Position numbers and translations under genes: made by a program. Source: Pseudomonas sp. PB106 (GTDB lineage Bacteria > Pseudomonadota > Gammaproteobacteria > Pseudomonadales > Pseudomonadaceae). Taken from it: a DNA stretch of 64,000 nucleotides. Numbering within the stretch: position 1 is the first letter of the stretch; the number at the start of each line of letters is the position of its first letter. The notes under the pieces were generated by a model that did not search any database, was not told the DNA's origin, and saw nothing but the letters and a program-made list of their open reading frames with translations. The stretch is from positions 1 to 64,000 of the forward strand of contig NZ_RWIM01000118.1 of NCBI RefSeq assembly GCF_009764645.1, read 5' to 3'. Below are positions 9,091-18,333 of this stretch, one piece after another.

Positions 9091-9117
9091 TGTCGGATGT
9101 GTCCAGTGTCCTGTGTC
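9091..9117. promoter_or_regulatory. Candidate operator: GTGTC direct repeats at 7-bp spacing
   Basis: GTGTC occurs at 9099, 9106 and 9113, preceded by TGTCGG at 9091, inside the 151-bp gap between the divergent regulator and acyl-CoA dehydrogenase genes. TGTC half-sites fit what is known of ArgR-type members of this regulator family; binding here is inferred. Confidence 0.4.
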
Positions 9118-9175
9118 AGAGGGGAGGCTTAGTCTCTGAAGGTCATCTCCCTCCAACAAGAAAGAAAGGTGCCGC

Positions 9176-10312
9176 ATGATCCCCAGAACCTTGTTCAGCT
9201 CCGAGCACGAATTGTTCCGCGACAGCGTGCGAACTTTCCTTGAAAAAGAGGCCGTGCCGTATCACGCGCAATGGGAGAAACAAGGCCATATCGACCGCAA
9301 ACTCTGGAACAAGGCAGGGGAGGCGGGGATGCTTTGCTCGCACCTGCCGGAAGAGTACGGCGGGCTGGGGGCGGACTTTCTCTACAGCGCCGTGGTGATT
9401 GAGGAGGTCGGTCGGCTGGGTTTGACCGGTATCGGCTTCTCGCTGCATTCGGACATCGTCGCGCCGTACATCCTGCATTACGGCAGTGAAGCGCTGAAGC
9501 ACAAATACCTGCCGAAACTGGTCTCGGGCGAGATGGTCACGGCCATTGCCATGACCGAGCCGGGCGCGGGTTCCGATCTGCAAGGCGTGAAAACCACCGC
9601 CGTGCTGGACGGTGACGAGTATGTGATCAACGGCTCGAAAACCTTCATCACCAACGGTTTTCTCGCGGACCTGGTGATCGTGGTCGCCAAGACTGATCCC
9701 AAGGCCGGAGCCAAGGGCACCAGCCTGTTCCTGGTGGAAGCGAGTACGCCCGGCTTCGAGAAAGGCAAACGCTTGGAGAAGGTCGGAATGAAGGCGCAGG
9801 ACACGTCGGAATTGTTCTTCCAGGACGTGCGTGTGCCGAAGGAAAACCTCTTGGGTCAGGCCGGTGCCGGGTTCGCTTATCTGATGCAGGAATTGCCGCA
9901 GGAGCGTCTGACCGTGGCGATCGGTGGCTTGGCTTCAGCCGAAGCGGCGTTGCAGTGGACGCTGGATTACACCCGTGATCGCAAAGCGTTCGGCAAGGCG
10001 ATTGCCGACTTTCAGAACACCCGATTCAAATTGGCGGAGATGGCCACGGAGATTCAGATCGGTCGAGTCTTCGTCGACAAATGTCTGGAGCTGCACCTGA
10101 AAGGCAAGCTCGACGTGCCGACGGCGGCGATGGCGAAATACTGGGGCACCGACCTGCAATGCAAAGTGCTCGACGAATGCGTGCAATTGCATGGTGGCTA
10201 CGGCTTCATGTGGGAATACCCGGTGGCCCGGGCGTGGGCGGATGCGCGGGTGCAGCGGATCTATGCCGGTACAAATGAAATCATGAAGGAGATCATTGCG
10301 CGGTCGCTTTGA
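9176..10312 (+). CDS. Acyl-CoA dehydrogenase, LCAD/IVD-type active site
   Basis: This 378-residue flavoprotein oxidises an acyl-CoA to the 2-enoyl-CoA and passes electrons to ETF. FAD-binding signatures are AMTEPGAGSDL near 120 and FITNG near 155; the C-terminal signature is QLHGGYGFMWEYPVARAWADAR. At the position that holds the catalytic Glu in medium- and short-chain enzymes this protein has Ala (YAGTNEI). Glu243 in LPQERL sits where long-chain and isovaleryl-CoA dehydrogenases keep their base, so a long or branched acyl substrate is likely. GAAAGAAAGG precedes the ATG. The exact substrate is not determined. Confidence 0.88.
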   Translation: MIPRTLFSSEHELFRDSVRTFLEKEAVPYHAQWEKQGHIDRKLWNKAGEAGMLCSHLPEEYGGLGADFLYSAVVIEEVGRLGLTGIGFSLHSDIVAPYILHYGSEALKHKYLPKLVSGEMVTAIAMTEPGAGSDLQGVKTTAVLDGDEYVINGSKTFITNGFLADLVIVVAKTDPKAGAKGTSLFLVEASTPGFEKGKRLEKVGMKAQDTSELFFQDVRVPKENLLGQAGAGFAYLMQELPQERLTVAIGGLASAEAALQWTLDYTRDRKAFGKAIADFQNTRFKLAEMATEIQIGRVFVDKCLELHLKGKLDVPTAAMAKYWGTDLQCKVLDECVQLHGGYGFMWEYPVARAWADARVQRIYAGTNEIMKEIIARSL

Positions 10313-10321
10313 GCTTTTGAT

Positions 10322-10372
10322 GATCGTTCCCACGCTCTGCGTGGGAATGCCGCCGGGGACGCTCTGCGTTCC
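10322..10372. repeat. REP fragment, TTCCCACGCTC type
   Basis: GATCGTTCCCACGCTCTGCG with GTGGGAATG forms one palindrome, followed by a degraded GGGACGCTCTGCGTTCC. The mirrored second half seen at 7903-8011 and 43633-43717 is absent, so this looks like a truncated copy. Confidence 0.7.
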
Positions 10373-10398
10373 GCTGTGGTGGTGATCTGATCGTCCTT

Positions 10399-10461
10399 TT
10401 CGCGAGCAAGCTCGCTCCCACAGTTACGGTGATCCTTTGTGGGAGCGAGCTTGCTCGCGAA
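10399..10461. repeat. REP doublet, GCGAGCAAGCTCGC type
   Basis: TTCGCGAGCAAGCTCGCTCC and its reverse complement are separated by a 15-20 base spacer, much shorter than in the copy at 3861. It lies between convergent genes. Confidence 0.85.
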
Positions 10462-10478
10462 GGTGGCTTATCTATCAA

Positions 10479-11519
10479 TCACGGCGCAGGGTTCGGATGA
10501 TCCTTGTGAATCGCCTCAATCCCTGCCAGCACTTCATCGGAAAGCGTCAGATCAAAACTGGCAATGTTGCTGTCCAGTTGCTCAAGCGTCGTCGCGCCAA
10601 TGATGTTGCTGGTGACGAACGGTTGCTGAGTGACGAACGCCAAGGCCATCTGCGCCGGATCCAGACCGTGTTCGCGGGCCAGCGCGACATAACGGCTGCA
10701 CGCTGCTTCCGATTGCGCATTGAAATAGCGACTGAAGCGGCTGTAGAGGCTCAGGCGGCCCTTCGGCGGACGAGCGCCACCTTCATACTTGCCTGACAGG
10801 AAACCGAACGCCAGCGGCGAATAGGCGAGGAGGCCGCACTGTTCGCGGATGGCGATTTCCGCCAGACCCACTTCGAAACTGCGGTTGAGCAGGTTGTACG
10901 GGTTCTGGATCGAGACCGCGCGCGGCCAGCCACGGGCCTCGGCCAGCGCCAGAAAACGCATGGTGCCCCACGGCGTTTCGTTGGACAGGCCGATGTGGCG
11001 AATCTTGCCGGCCTTCACCTGCTCGTCGAGTGCTTCAAGGGTGTCTTCGAGCGGGGTCAGGTTGGCTTCGATCTTGTGTTTGTAGCCCAGCTGTCCGAAA
11101 AAGTTGGTGCTGCGCTCCGGCCAGTGCAATTGGTACAGATCGATGTAATCGGTCTGCAGGCGCTTGAGGCTGGCATCGACGGCTGCAGTGATGTGCTGGC
11201 GGTTGTGACGCAGGTTTTTGTCGCGGATATAGTCGATGGTGTTGCCCGGGCCGGCGATTTTGCTGGCGAGGATCCAGTCGGCACGATCGCCGCGACTCTT
11301 GAAGTAATTGCCGATGTAGCGCTCGGTGGTGGCGTAGGTTTCGGCTTTCGGCGGCACCGGGTACATCTCGGCGGTGTCGATGAAATTGATCCCGGCCTCT
11401 TTGGCCCGTTCGATCTGGGCGAAGGCTTCAGCTTCAGTGTTTTGCTCGCCCCAGGTCATGGTGCCGAGGCAGATTGCACTCACGTTCAGGTCGGTACGGC
11501 CTAGCTGGCGATAGTCCAT
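10479..11519 (-). CDS. tas: NADP(H)-dependent aldo/keto reductase, Tas family
   Basis: This 346-residue (beta/alpha)8 aldo/keto reductase has the catalytic tetrad in NFIDTAEMYPVPP (Asp and Tyr), ILASKIAGP (Lys) and YQLHWPERSTNFFG (His). The PVPPKAET segment, the NPYNLLNRSFEVGLAEI block and the C-terminal PFVTSNIIGATT cofactor region closely resemble E. coli Tas (346 aa). The ATG at 11519 follows AAGGAG (in the minus sense); an upstream extension to 11573 is open but lacks family similarity. Its physiological substrate is not known. It is divergent from rplM. Confidence 0.92.
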   Translation of the reverse strand: MDYRQLGRTDLNVSAICLGTMTWGEQNTEAEAFAQIERAKEAGINFIDTAEMYPVPPKAETYATTERYIGNYFKSRGDRADWILASKIAGPGNTIDYIRDKNLRHNRQHITAAVDASLKRLQTDYIDLYQLHWPERSTNFFGQLGYKHKIEANLTPLEDTLEALDEQVKAGKIRHIGLSNETPWGTMRFLALAEARGWPRAVSIQNPYNLLNRSFEVGLAEIAIREQCGLLAYSPLAFGFLSGKYEGGARPPKGRLSLYSRFSRYFNAQSEAACSRYVALAREHGLDPAQMALAFVTQQPFVTSNIIGATTLEQLDSNIASFDLTLSDEVLAGIEAIHKDHPNPAP

Positions 11520-11688
11520 CGGGTGCTCCTTGGGCAAAACAATCATAAAAGCAGGTTGAAATATTTTTCGCAATCTGCATAATTGCCGACCTCTTTCTGC
11601 AGTGGAAGTGATGCGCCGCCGCCGAAGAATCTTGCCGTTGAACGGACGCGCCGACCCGAGCCCCCGAAAGCGTCTGTATCCGGCTGCC

Positions 11689-11723
11689 TTTGACTTGTCA
11701 AAGTACGCACTATTCAGTAAGAT
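11689..11723 (+). promoter_or_regulatory. Probable rplM promoter
   Basis: TTGTCA (11695-11700), a 17-base spacer and TAAGAT (11718-11723) form a sigma70-like promoter 40 bases before the rplM ATG. The -35 overlaps the palindrome TTTGACTTGTCAAA (11689-11702). Confidence 0.55.
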
Positions 11724-11764
11724 CCGCCGTCTAATTTACAGGGCGGCCCCTGAGGCTATAAAGA

Positions 11765-12193
11765 ATGAAAACTTTTACTGCTAAACCGGAAACAGTAAAG
11801 CGCGACTGGTTTGTCGTCGACGCTGCTGGTCAGACCCTGGGTCGTCTGGCCACCGAAATCGCGAGCCGTCTGCGTGGCAAGCACAAGCCTGAGTACACTC
11901 CTCACGTTGACACCGGCGACTACATCGTCGTAATCAACGCTGAGCAGATTCGTGTTACCGGTGCTAAAACCACTGACAAAATGTACTACTCCCACTCCGG
12001 TTTCCCGGGCGGCATCAAGTCGATCAACTTTGAAAAGCTGATCGCTAAAGCCCCTGAGCGCGTGATCGAGACCGCGGTTAAAGGCATGCTGCCTAAAAAC
12101 CCACTGGGTCGCGACATGTACCGTAAGCTGAAAGTCTATGCGGGCGCTGCACACCCACATACTGCTCAGCAGCCCCAAGAACTGAAGTTTTAA
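11765..12193 (+). CDS. rplM: 50S ribosomal protein L13
   Basis: This 142-residue ribosomal protein begins [20 protein letters not shown] and contains the family signature [22 protein letters not shown] and [21 protein letters not shown]. Its length equals that of E. coli L13. It is an early-assembly large-subunit protein. The gene is followed after 14 bases by rpsI, the universal L13-S9 pair. In E. coli L13 represses its own mRNA; whether this short leader does the same cannot be judged. Confidence 0.98.
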   Translation: MKTFTAKPETVKRDWFVVDAAGQTLGRLATEIASRLRGKHKPEYTPHVDTGDYIVVINAEQIRVTGAKTTDKMYYSHSGFPGGIKSINFEKLIAKAPERVIETAVKGMLPKNPLGRDMYRKLKVYAGAAHPHTAQQPQELKF

Positions 12194-12207
12194 CGGAATA
12201 GTACATT

Positions 12208-12600
12208 ATGTCGGCGACTCAAAATTACGGCACTGGCCGTCGCAAGACCGCAACCGCACGCGTTTTCCTGCGTCCGGGTACTGGTAACATTTCCATCAAC
12301 AACCGTTCGCTGGAAAACTTCTTCGGCCGCGAAACTGCCCGCATGGTAGTTCGTCAGCCGCTGGAGCTGACTGAGACTGTCGAGAAGTTCGACATCTACG
12401 TCACCGTGATCGGCGGTGGTGTAAGTGGTCAAGCTGGCGCAATCCGCCACGGTATCACTCGCGCTCTGATGGACTACGACGAAACCCTGCGTGGCGCTCT
12501 GCGCAAAGCTGGCTTCGTTACTCGCGACGCCCGTGAAGTTGAACGTAAGAAAGTTGGTCTGCGTAAAGCGCGTAAGCGTCCGCAGTACTCGAAGCGTTAA
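12208..12600 (+). CDS. rpsI: 30S ribosomal protein S9
   Basis: The 130-residue product starts [20 protein letters not shown] and ends in the basic tail [12 protein letters not shown], whose last residues contact P-site tRNA in bacterial ribosomes. The signature [19 protein letters not shown] is intact. Downstream of rplM and followed by a strong terminator. Confidence 0.98.
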   Translation: MSATQNYGTGRRKTATARVFLRPGTGNISINNRSLENFFGRETARMVVRQPLELTETVEKFDIYVTVIGGGVSGQAGAIRHGITRALMDYDETLRGALRKAGFVTRDAREVERKKVGLRKARKRPQYSKR

Positions 12601-12622
12601 TTTCGCTTTCGCGTTCAAAAAG

Positions 12623-12657
12623 AACGCCCGCCTCCTCACGGAAGCGGGCGTTTTTTT
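12623..12657 (+). terminator. Rho-independent terminator after rpsI
   Basis: AACGCCCGC and GCGGGCGTT pair around a short loop and are followed by seven T residues. Confidence 0.9.
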
Positions 12658-12694
12658 ATGTCTGTGATTTATCAAAGAATTGCGCTGCGACAAC

Positions 12695-12721
12695 TTGCCA
12701 CTTCTGTAGACCCCCTATACT
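12695..12721 (+). promoter_or_regulatory. Possible petABC promoter
   Basis: TTGCCA (12695-12700) and TATACT (12716-12721) resemble sigma70 elements, but the spacer is only 15 bases. It lies 150 bases before petA in an otherwise gene-free stretch. Confidence 0.4.
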
Positions 12722-12870
12722 GCAAGGCTTGAGGGTAGGAGCTCCGGGTAATTCCCTTGTCAGAATTGGGGCTTTTCATTACCATCTCGGCAAAATTTTT
12801 ATAAGTAACATTGATTTATTTAGTAGATGCCTGATTTAACAGGCCACAAAAGCTGATGGGAGAGGACTGA

Positions 12871-13464
12871 ATGAGCAATGACGGCGTGAATGCAGGCCGG
12901 CGTCGCTTCTTGGTAGCAGCCACATCCGTGGTGGGTGCTGCAGGAGCGGTGGGGGCTGCGGTCCCGTTCGTGGGGTCATGGTTTCCCAGTGCCAAGGCGA
13001 AAGCCGCTGGTGCACCGGTGAAAGTGAATGTCAGCAAAATCGAGCCAGGACAGCAGATGATTGCTGAGTGGCGCGGCCAGCCGGTGTTCATTGTCCGCCG
13101 TACCGAGGAAATCCTGGGGAATCTCAAGAAGATCGAGGGCCAACTCTCCGATCCAACCTCCAAAAACTCCACGCAACCCACCTATGTCGACCCTGAAGTG
13201 CGCTCGATCAAGCCGGAAATTCTGCTGCTGATCGGGATCTGCACACACCTGGGTTGCTCACCAACCTTCCGTCCCGAAGTGGCACCTGCGGATCTGGGCA
13301 AAGACTGGGTCGGTGGCTATTTCTGCCCTTGCCACGGTTCCCACTACGATCTGGCTGGCCGCGTCTACAAGTCGCAACCTGCGCCTTTGAACCTGCCAGT
13401 TCCCCCGCATTCCTATGAGACCGATGACCTGATTGTCATTGGCGTCGATACGGAGAAAGCGTGA
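12871..13464 (+). CDS. petA: Ubiquinol-cytochrome c reductase, Rieske iron-sulfur subunit
   Basis: This 197-residue Rieske protein has a Tat-type N-terminus (GRRRFLVAATS followed by a Gly/Ala-rich helix, about residues 10-33) that remains as its membrane anchor. The 2Fe-2S ligands are in CTHLGC (124-129) and CPCHGS (152-157), and all four ligand residues plus the disulfide cysteines are present. It carries electrons from ubiquinol to cytochrome c1 in complex III. The stop overlaps the petB start (TGATG). Confidence 0.97.
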   Translation: MSNDGVNAGRRRFLVAATSVVGAAGAVGAAVPFVGSWFPSAKAKAAGAPVKVNVSKIEPGQQMIAEWRGQPVFIVRRTEEILGNLKKIEGQLSDPTSKNSTQPTYVDPEVRSIKPEILLLIGICTHLGCSPTFRPEVAPADLGKDWVGGYFCPCHGSHYDLAGRVYKSQPAPLNLPVPPHSYETDDLIVIGVDTEKA

Positions 13465-14675
13465 TGAGCAAGTTCATGGATTGGGTTGATGCGCGCTTTC
13501 CTGCGACCAAGATGTGGGAAGACCATCTCAGCAAGTATTACGCTCCAAAAAACTTCAACTTCTTCTACTTCTTCGGCTCGCTGGCGCTGCTGGTGCTGGT
13601 CAACCAGATCGTCACCGGTGTCTGGCTGACGATGAGCTACACGCCGTCGGCAGAAGAAGCATTCGCTTCCGTCGAATACATCATGCGCGACGTCGAGTAC
13701 GGCTCGATCCTGCGTTTGCTCCACTCGACCGGCGCCTCGGCGTTCTTCATCGTGGTTTATCTGCACATGTTCCGGGGGCTGCTCTACGGTTCGTACCAGA
13801 AGCCGCGTGAATTGGTCTGGGTCTTCGGCATGCTGATTTACCTGGCGCTGATGGCCGAAGCCTTCATGGGTTACCTGCTGCCGTGGGGCCAGATGTCCTA
13901 CTGGGGTGCCCAGGTGATCATCTCGCTGTTCGGTGCGATACCGGTCATCGGTAACGACCTGACCCAGTGGATTCGTGGTGACTACCTGATCTCCGGAATC
14001 ACCCTGAACCGCTTCTTTGCCTTGCACGTGGTTGCGCTGCCGATCGTGATCCTCGGCCTGGTAGTTCTGCACATTCTGGCATTGCACGAAGTGGGTTCGA
14101 ACAACCCTGACGGCGTTGATATCAAGAAACACAAAGATGAAAACGGTATCCCGCTGGACGGCATTGCCTTCCACCCGTACTACACCGTGAAGGACATTGT
14201 CGGTGTCGTGGTGTTCCTGTTTATCTTCTGCTTCATTGTGTTCTTCTTCCCGGAAATGGGCGGCTACTTCCTCGAAAAACCAAACTTTGAGCAAGCCAAC
14301 CCGTTCAAGACACCAGAGCATATTGCCCCGGTTTGGTACTTCACACCGTTCTACGCCATCCTGCGTGCGATCCCTGACAAACTCATGGGCGTTATCGCCA
14401 TGGGCGCCTCGATTGCCTTGCTCTTCGTCTTGCCGTGGCTCGACCGCAGTCCGGTCAAATCGATGCGCTACAAAGGCTGGATGAGCAAAATCTGGCTGGT
14501 GGTGTTCTGCATTTCGTTCGTGATTCTCGGCATTCTTGGCGTTCTGGCGCCGACGCCGGAGCGAACCTTGCTGTCGCAGGTCTGCACCTTCCTGTACTTC
14601 GCTTACTTCATTCTGATGCCGTTCTACACCAGGCTCGAGAAGACCAAACCGGTTCCGGAAAGGGTGACTGGCTGA
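13464..14675 (+). CDS. petB: Ubiquinol-cytochrome c reductase, cytochrome b subunit
   Basis: The 403-residue polytopic membrane protein holds the b-type haem His ligands in helices around LRLLHSTGASAFFIVVYLHMFRG and FFALHVVALPIVILGLVVLHILALH. The Qo-site motif appears as PVWYF (IAPVWYFTPFYAILRAIPDK); pseudomonads have PVWY where mitochondria have PEWY. It forms the quinone-oxidising and quinone-reducing core of complex III. The start overlaps the petA stop and the stop overlaps the petC start. Confidence 0.97.
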   Translation: MSKFMDWVDARFPATKMWEDHLSKYYAPKNFNFFYFFGSLALLVLVNQIVTGVWLTMSYTPSAEEAFASVEYIMRDVEYGSILRLLHSTGASAFFIVVYLHMFRGLLYGSYQKPRELVWVFGMLIYLALMAEAFMGYLLPWGQMSYWGAQVIISLFGAIPVIGNDLTQWIRGDYLISGITLNRFFALHVVALPIVILGLVVLHILALHEVGSNNPDGVDIKKHKDENGIPLDGIAFHPYYTVKDIVGVVVFLFIFCFIVFFFPEMGGYFLEKPNFEQANPFKTPEHIAPVWYFTPFYAILRAIPDKLMGVIAMGASIALLFVLPWLDRSPVKSMRYKGWMSKIWLVVFCISFVILGILGVLAPTPERTLLSQVCTFLYFAYFILMPFYTRLEKTKPVPERVTG

Positions 14676-15457
14676 TGAAAAAGTTATTTTTTGCTCTGAT
14701 TTTTGCTGCGTTGCCTGTGCTGTCTTTCGCCGCTGAACACGGTGGTCCGGAGCTGGAAAAAGTCGACATCGACCTCGCCGACAAAGCTGCTCTGCAGGAT
14801 GGTGCGCGTACTTTTGCCAACTATTGCATGGGTTGCCACAGTGCCAAGTTCCAGCGTTATGAGCGGGTTGCCGATGACTTGGGCATTCCTCACGAAATGA
14901 TGCTGGAGAAACTGGTGTTCACCGGTGCCAAGATCGGCGACCACATGAACATCGGCATGCAACCGGCCGACGCCAAGACCTGGTTTGGCGCTGCGCCGCC
15001 GGACCTGACCCTGGTGGCGCGAGTGCGTGGCACCGACTGGCTCTACGGTTACCTGCATTCGTTCTATGAAGATCCGGCACGTCCTTGGGGTGTGAACAAC
15101 AAGGTCTTCCCGAACGTCGGCATGCCGAACGTACTGGTCGGCCTCCAAGGTCGTCAGGTTGTCGGCTGCAAGCAAGTGCAGATCGTCGAGGACGGCAAGA
15201 AGCAATATGATCCGCTGACCGGTACGCCTTTGACCCATGAGGCGTGCGATCAACTGACCATCGTGCCGAAGACCGGGACTCTGAATGCAGAGCAGTTCGA
15301 TGAGAAGGTCAAGAATCTGGTAACCTTCCTGGCTTACTCGGCTAACCCGGTTAAGCTGCAACATCAGCGCATCGGTACTTATGTCTTGCTGTACCTGGCG
15401 TTCTTCTTTGTGTTCGCCTACCTGCTCAAGCGTGAATACTGGAAAGACGTGCACTGA
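14675..15457 (+). CDS. petC: Ubiquinol-cytochrome c reductase, cytochrome c1
   Basis: This 260-residue protein has a Sec signal peptide (MKKLFFALIFAALPVLSFA) and a single covalent haem site CMGCH near residue 50. The likely axial Met ligand lies in the conserved region around FPNVGMPNVLVGLQG. A C-terminal membrane anchor (YVLLYLAFFFVFAYLLKREYW) ends the protein. The ATG at 14675 overlaps the petB stop (TGATG), and the reading frame upstream belongs to petB sequence. It passes electrons from the Rieske subunit to soluble or membrane cytochromes. Confidence 0.97.
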   Translation: MKKLFFALIFAALPVLSFAAEHGGPELEKVDIDLADKAALQDGARTFANYCMGCHSAKFQRYERVADDLGIPHEMMLEKLVFTGAKIGDHMNIGMQPADAKTWFGAAPPDLTLVARVRGTDWLYGYLHSFYEDPARPWGVNNKVFPNVGMPNVLVGLQGRQVVGCKQVQIVEDGKKQYDPLTGTPLTHEACDQLTIVPKTGTLNAEQFDEKVKNLVTFLAYSANPVKLQHQRIGTYVLLYLAFFFVFAYLLKREYWKDVH

Positions 15458-15481
15458 TACGCTTCAAGCATTGCTGTTAAT

Positions 15482-15566
15482 CGCGCGCGCCCAAGGGCGC
15501 CTCCGATAGCGCAACATCTGGTCAGCCAGAAGTTGCGGGAGGCGCCCTCTGGGCGCGCGCGTTTTT
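15482..15566 (+). terminator. Long imperfect hairpin between petC and sspA
   Basis: CGCGCGCGCCCAAGGGCGCC and GGCGCCCTCTGGGCGCGCGC pair over about 20 bases, with an inner GCAAC/GTTGC stem, and are followed by TTTTT. It may terminate or attenuate petABC transcription before sspA. Confidence 0.7.
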
Positions 15567-15603
15567 CCGGTTCCGACAATTTCAACAAGCGAGGAGGATC
15601 GCC

Positions 15604-16221
15604 ATGGGCGTGACCAATCGGTTGGCCTGTTACTCCGACCCCGCCGACCACTATTCCCACCGAGTGCGCATCGTGCTTGCAGAGAAGGGTGTCAGCGCCG
15701 AGATCATTTATGTGGAAGCTGGTCGTCAGCCGCCTAAACTGATTGAGGTGAACCCTTACGGCAGTCTCCCAACCCTCGTCGATCGTGACCTGGCGTTGTG
15801 GGAGTCGACCGTGGTGATGGAATATCTGGATGAGCGTTACCCGCATCCGCCACTGATGCCGGTTTACCCGGTGGCGCGTGCCAACAGTCGTCTGCTGATT
15901 CATCGTATTCAGCGCGACTGGTGTGGGCTGGTGGATCTGATTCTGGATCCGAAGAGCAAAGAGGCCGCGCGAGTCGTGGCGCGCAAGGAATTGCGTGAAA
16001 GCCTGACGGGCGTGTCGCCGCTGTTTGCCGACAAGCCGTTTTTCCTCAGTGAGGAACAAAGTCTGGTGGATTGCTGCCTATTACCAATACTCTGGCGTCT
16101 GCCGATTCTGGGTATTGAACTGCCGCGGCCAGCCAAGCCGCTGCTTGATTACATGGAGCGCCAGTTTGCGCGTGAGGCTTTCCAGGCGAGTCTGTCTGGT
16201 GTCGAACGCGATATGCGCTAA
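15604..16221 (+). CDS. sspA: Stringent starvation protein A
   Basis: This 205-residue GST-fold protein starts [25 protein letters not shown] and shows an N-terminal thioredoxin-like domain (about 1-85, [35 protein letters not shown]) and an all-helical C-terminal domain. The PHPPLMP segment is the conserved surface patch of SspA family proteins. It binds RNA polymerase and alters stationary-phase and stress transcription in related bacteria. GAGGAGG lies upstream, and sspB follows after 16 bases as in other gammaproteobacteria. Confidence 0.96.
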   Translation: MGVTNRLACYSDPADHYSHRVRIVLAEKGVSAEIIYVEAGRQPPKLIEVNPYGSLPTLVDRDLALWESTVVMEYLDERYPHPPLMPVYPVARANSRLLIHRIQRDWCGLVDLILDPKSKEAARVVARKELRESLTGVSPLFADKPFFLSEEQSLVDCCLLPILWRLPILGIELPRPAKPLLDYMERQFAREAFQASLSGVERDMR

Positions 16222-16237
16222 GGCTTAAGGAGCCGCT

Positions 16238-16651
16238 ATGAACTCCAGTCGACCTTACTTGGTCCGCGCGCTCTACGAGTGGATTGTCGATAACGATTGC
16301 ACCCCGCACATGCTGGTCAATTCCGAATACCCGGCGGTGCAAGTGCCGCAGGGTTTCGCCAGTGACGGGCAGATTGTCCTGAACATTTCGCCGAGTGCCG
16401 TGCGTCATTTGCACATGGATAACGACGTGGTGACCTTTGAAGGTCGCTTCGGCGGTGTCCCGCACAGCCTGTACGTGCCGATCAGTGCAATTCTGGGTAT
16501 CTACGCCCGGGAGAACGGTCAGGGCATGGTGTTCGATCTAGAGTCACCAATGGATGACGAAGACGACATCGAGCAGGATGACGATCAGCCGCCACCGGAC
16601 AGCGAGCCGCCGCGCCCAACAGGCCGGCCAAGTTTGAAAGTGGTGAAATAA
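16238..16651 (+). CDS. sspB: ClpXP protease specificity-enhancing factor SspB
   Basis: The 137-residue protein has the SspB substrate-binding domain over about residues 1-105 (PYLVRALYEWIVDNDCTPHMLVN, GQIVLNISPSAV, FEGRFGGVPHSLYVPISAILGIYARENGQGM). An acidic, proline-rich linker follows, and the C-terminal tail RPSLKVVK is the ClpX-docking peptide. It tethers ssrA-tagged proteins to ClpXP. It is in an operon with sspA and has a terminator immediately downstream. Confidence 0.96.
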   Translation: MNSSRPYLVRALYEWIVDNDCTPHMLVNSEYPAVQVPQGFASDGQIVLNISPSAVRHLHMDNDVVTFEGRFGGVPHSLYVPISAILGIYARENGQGMVFDLESPMDDEDDIEQDDDQPPPDSEPPRPTGRPSLKVVK

Positions 16652-16682
16652 AAAAAGGCGATCCGAATGGATCGCCTTTTTT
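16651..16682. terminator. Bidirectional terminator between sspB and dolP
   Basis: AAAAAAGGCGATCC and GGATCGCCTTTTTT form a perfect hairpin between converging genes. Confidence 0.9.
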
Positions 16683-16700
16683 GTGCGTGCTGTTCAGCTA

Positions 16701-18332
<1,632 letters not shown>

Positions 18333-18333
<1 letters not shown>

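Noticed and set aside
11602..11784. 60-codon plus-strand frame before rplM
   Set aside because: It contains the probable rplM promoter and overlaps the rplM start; Arg-rich composition without similarity.
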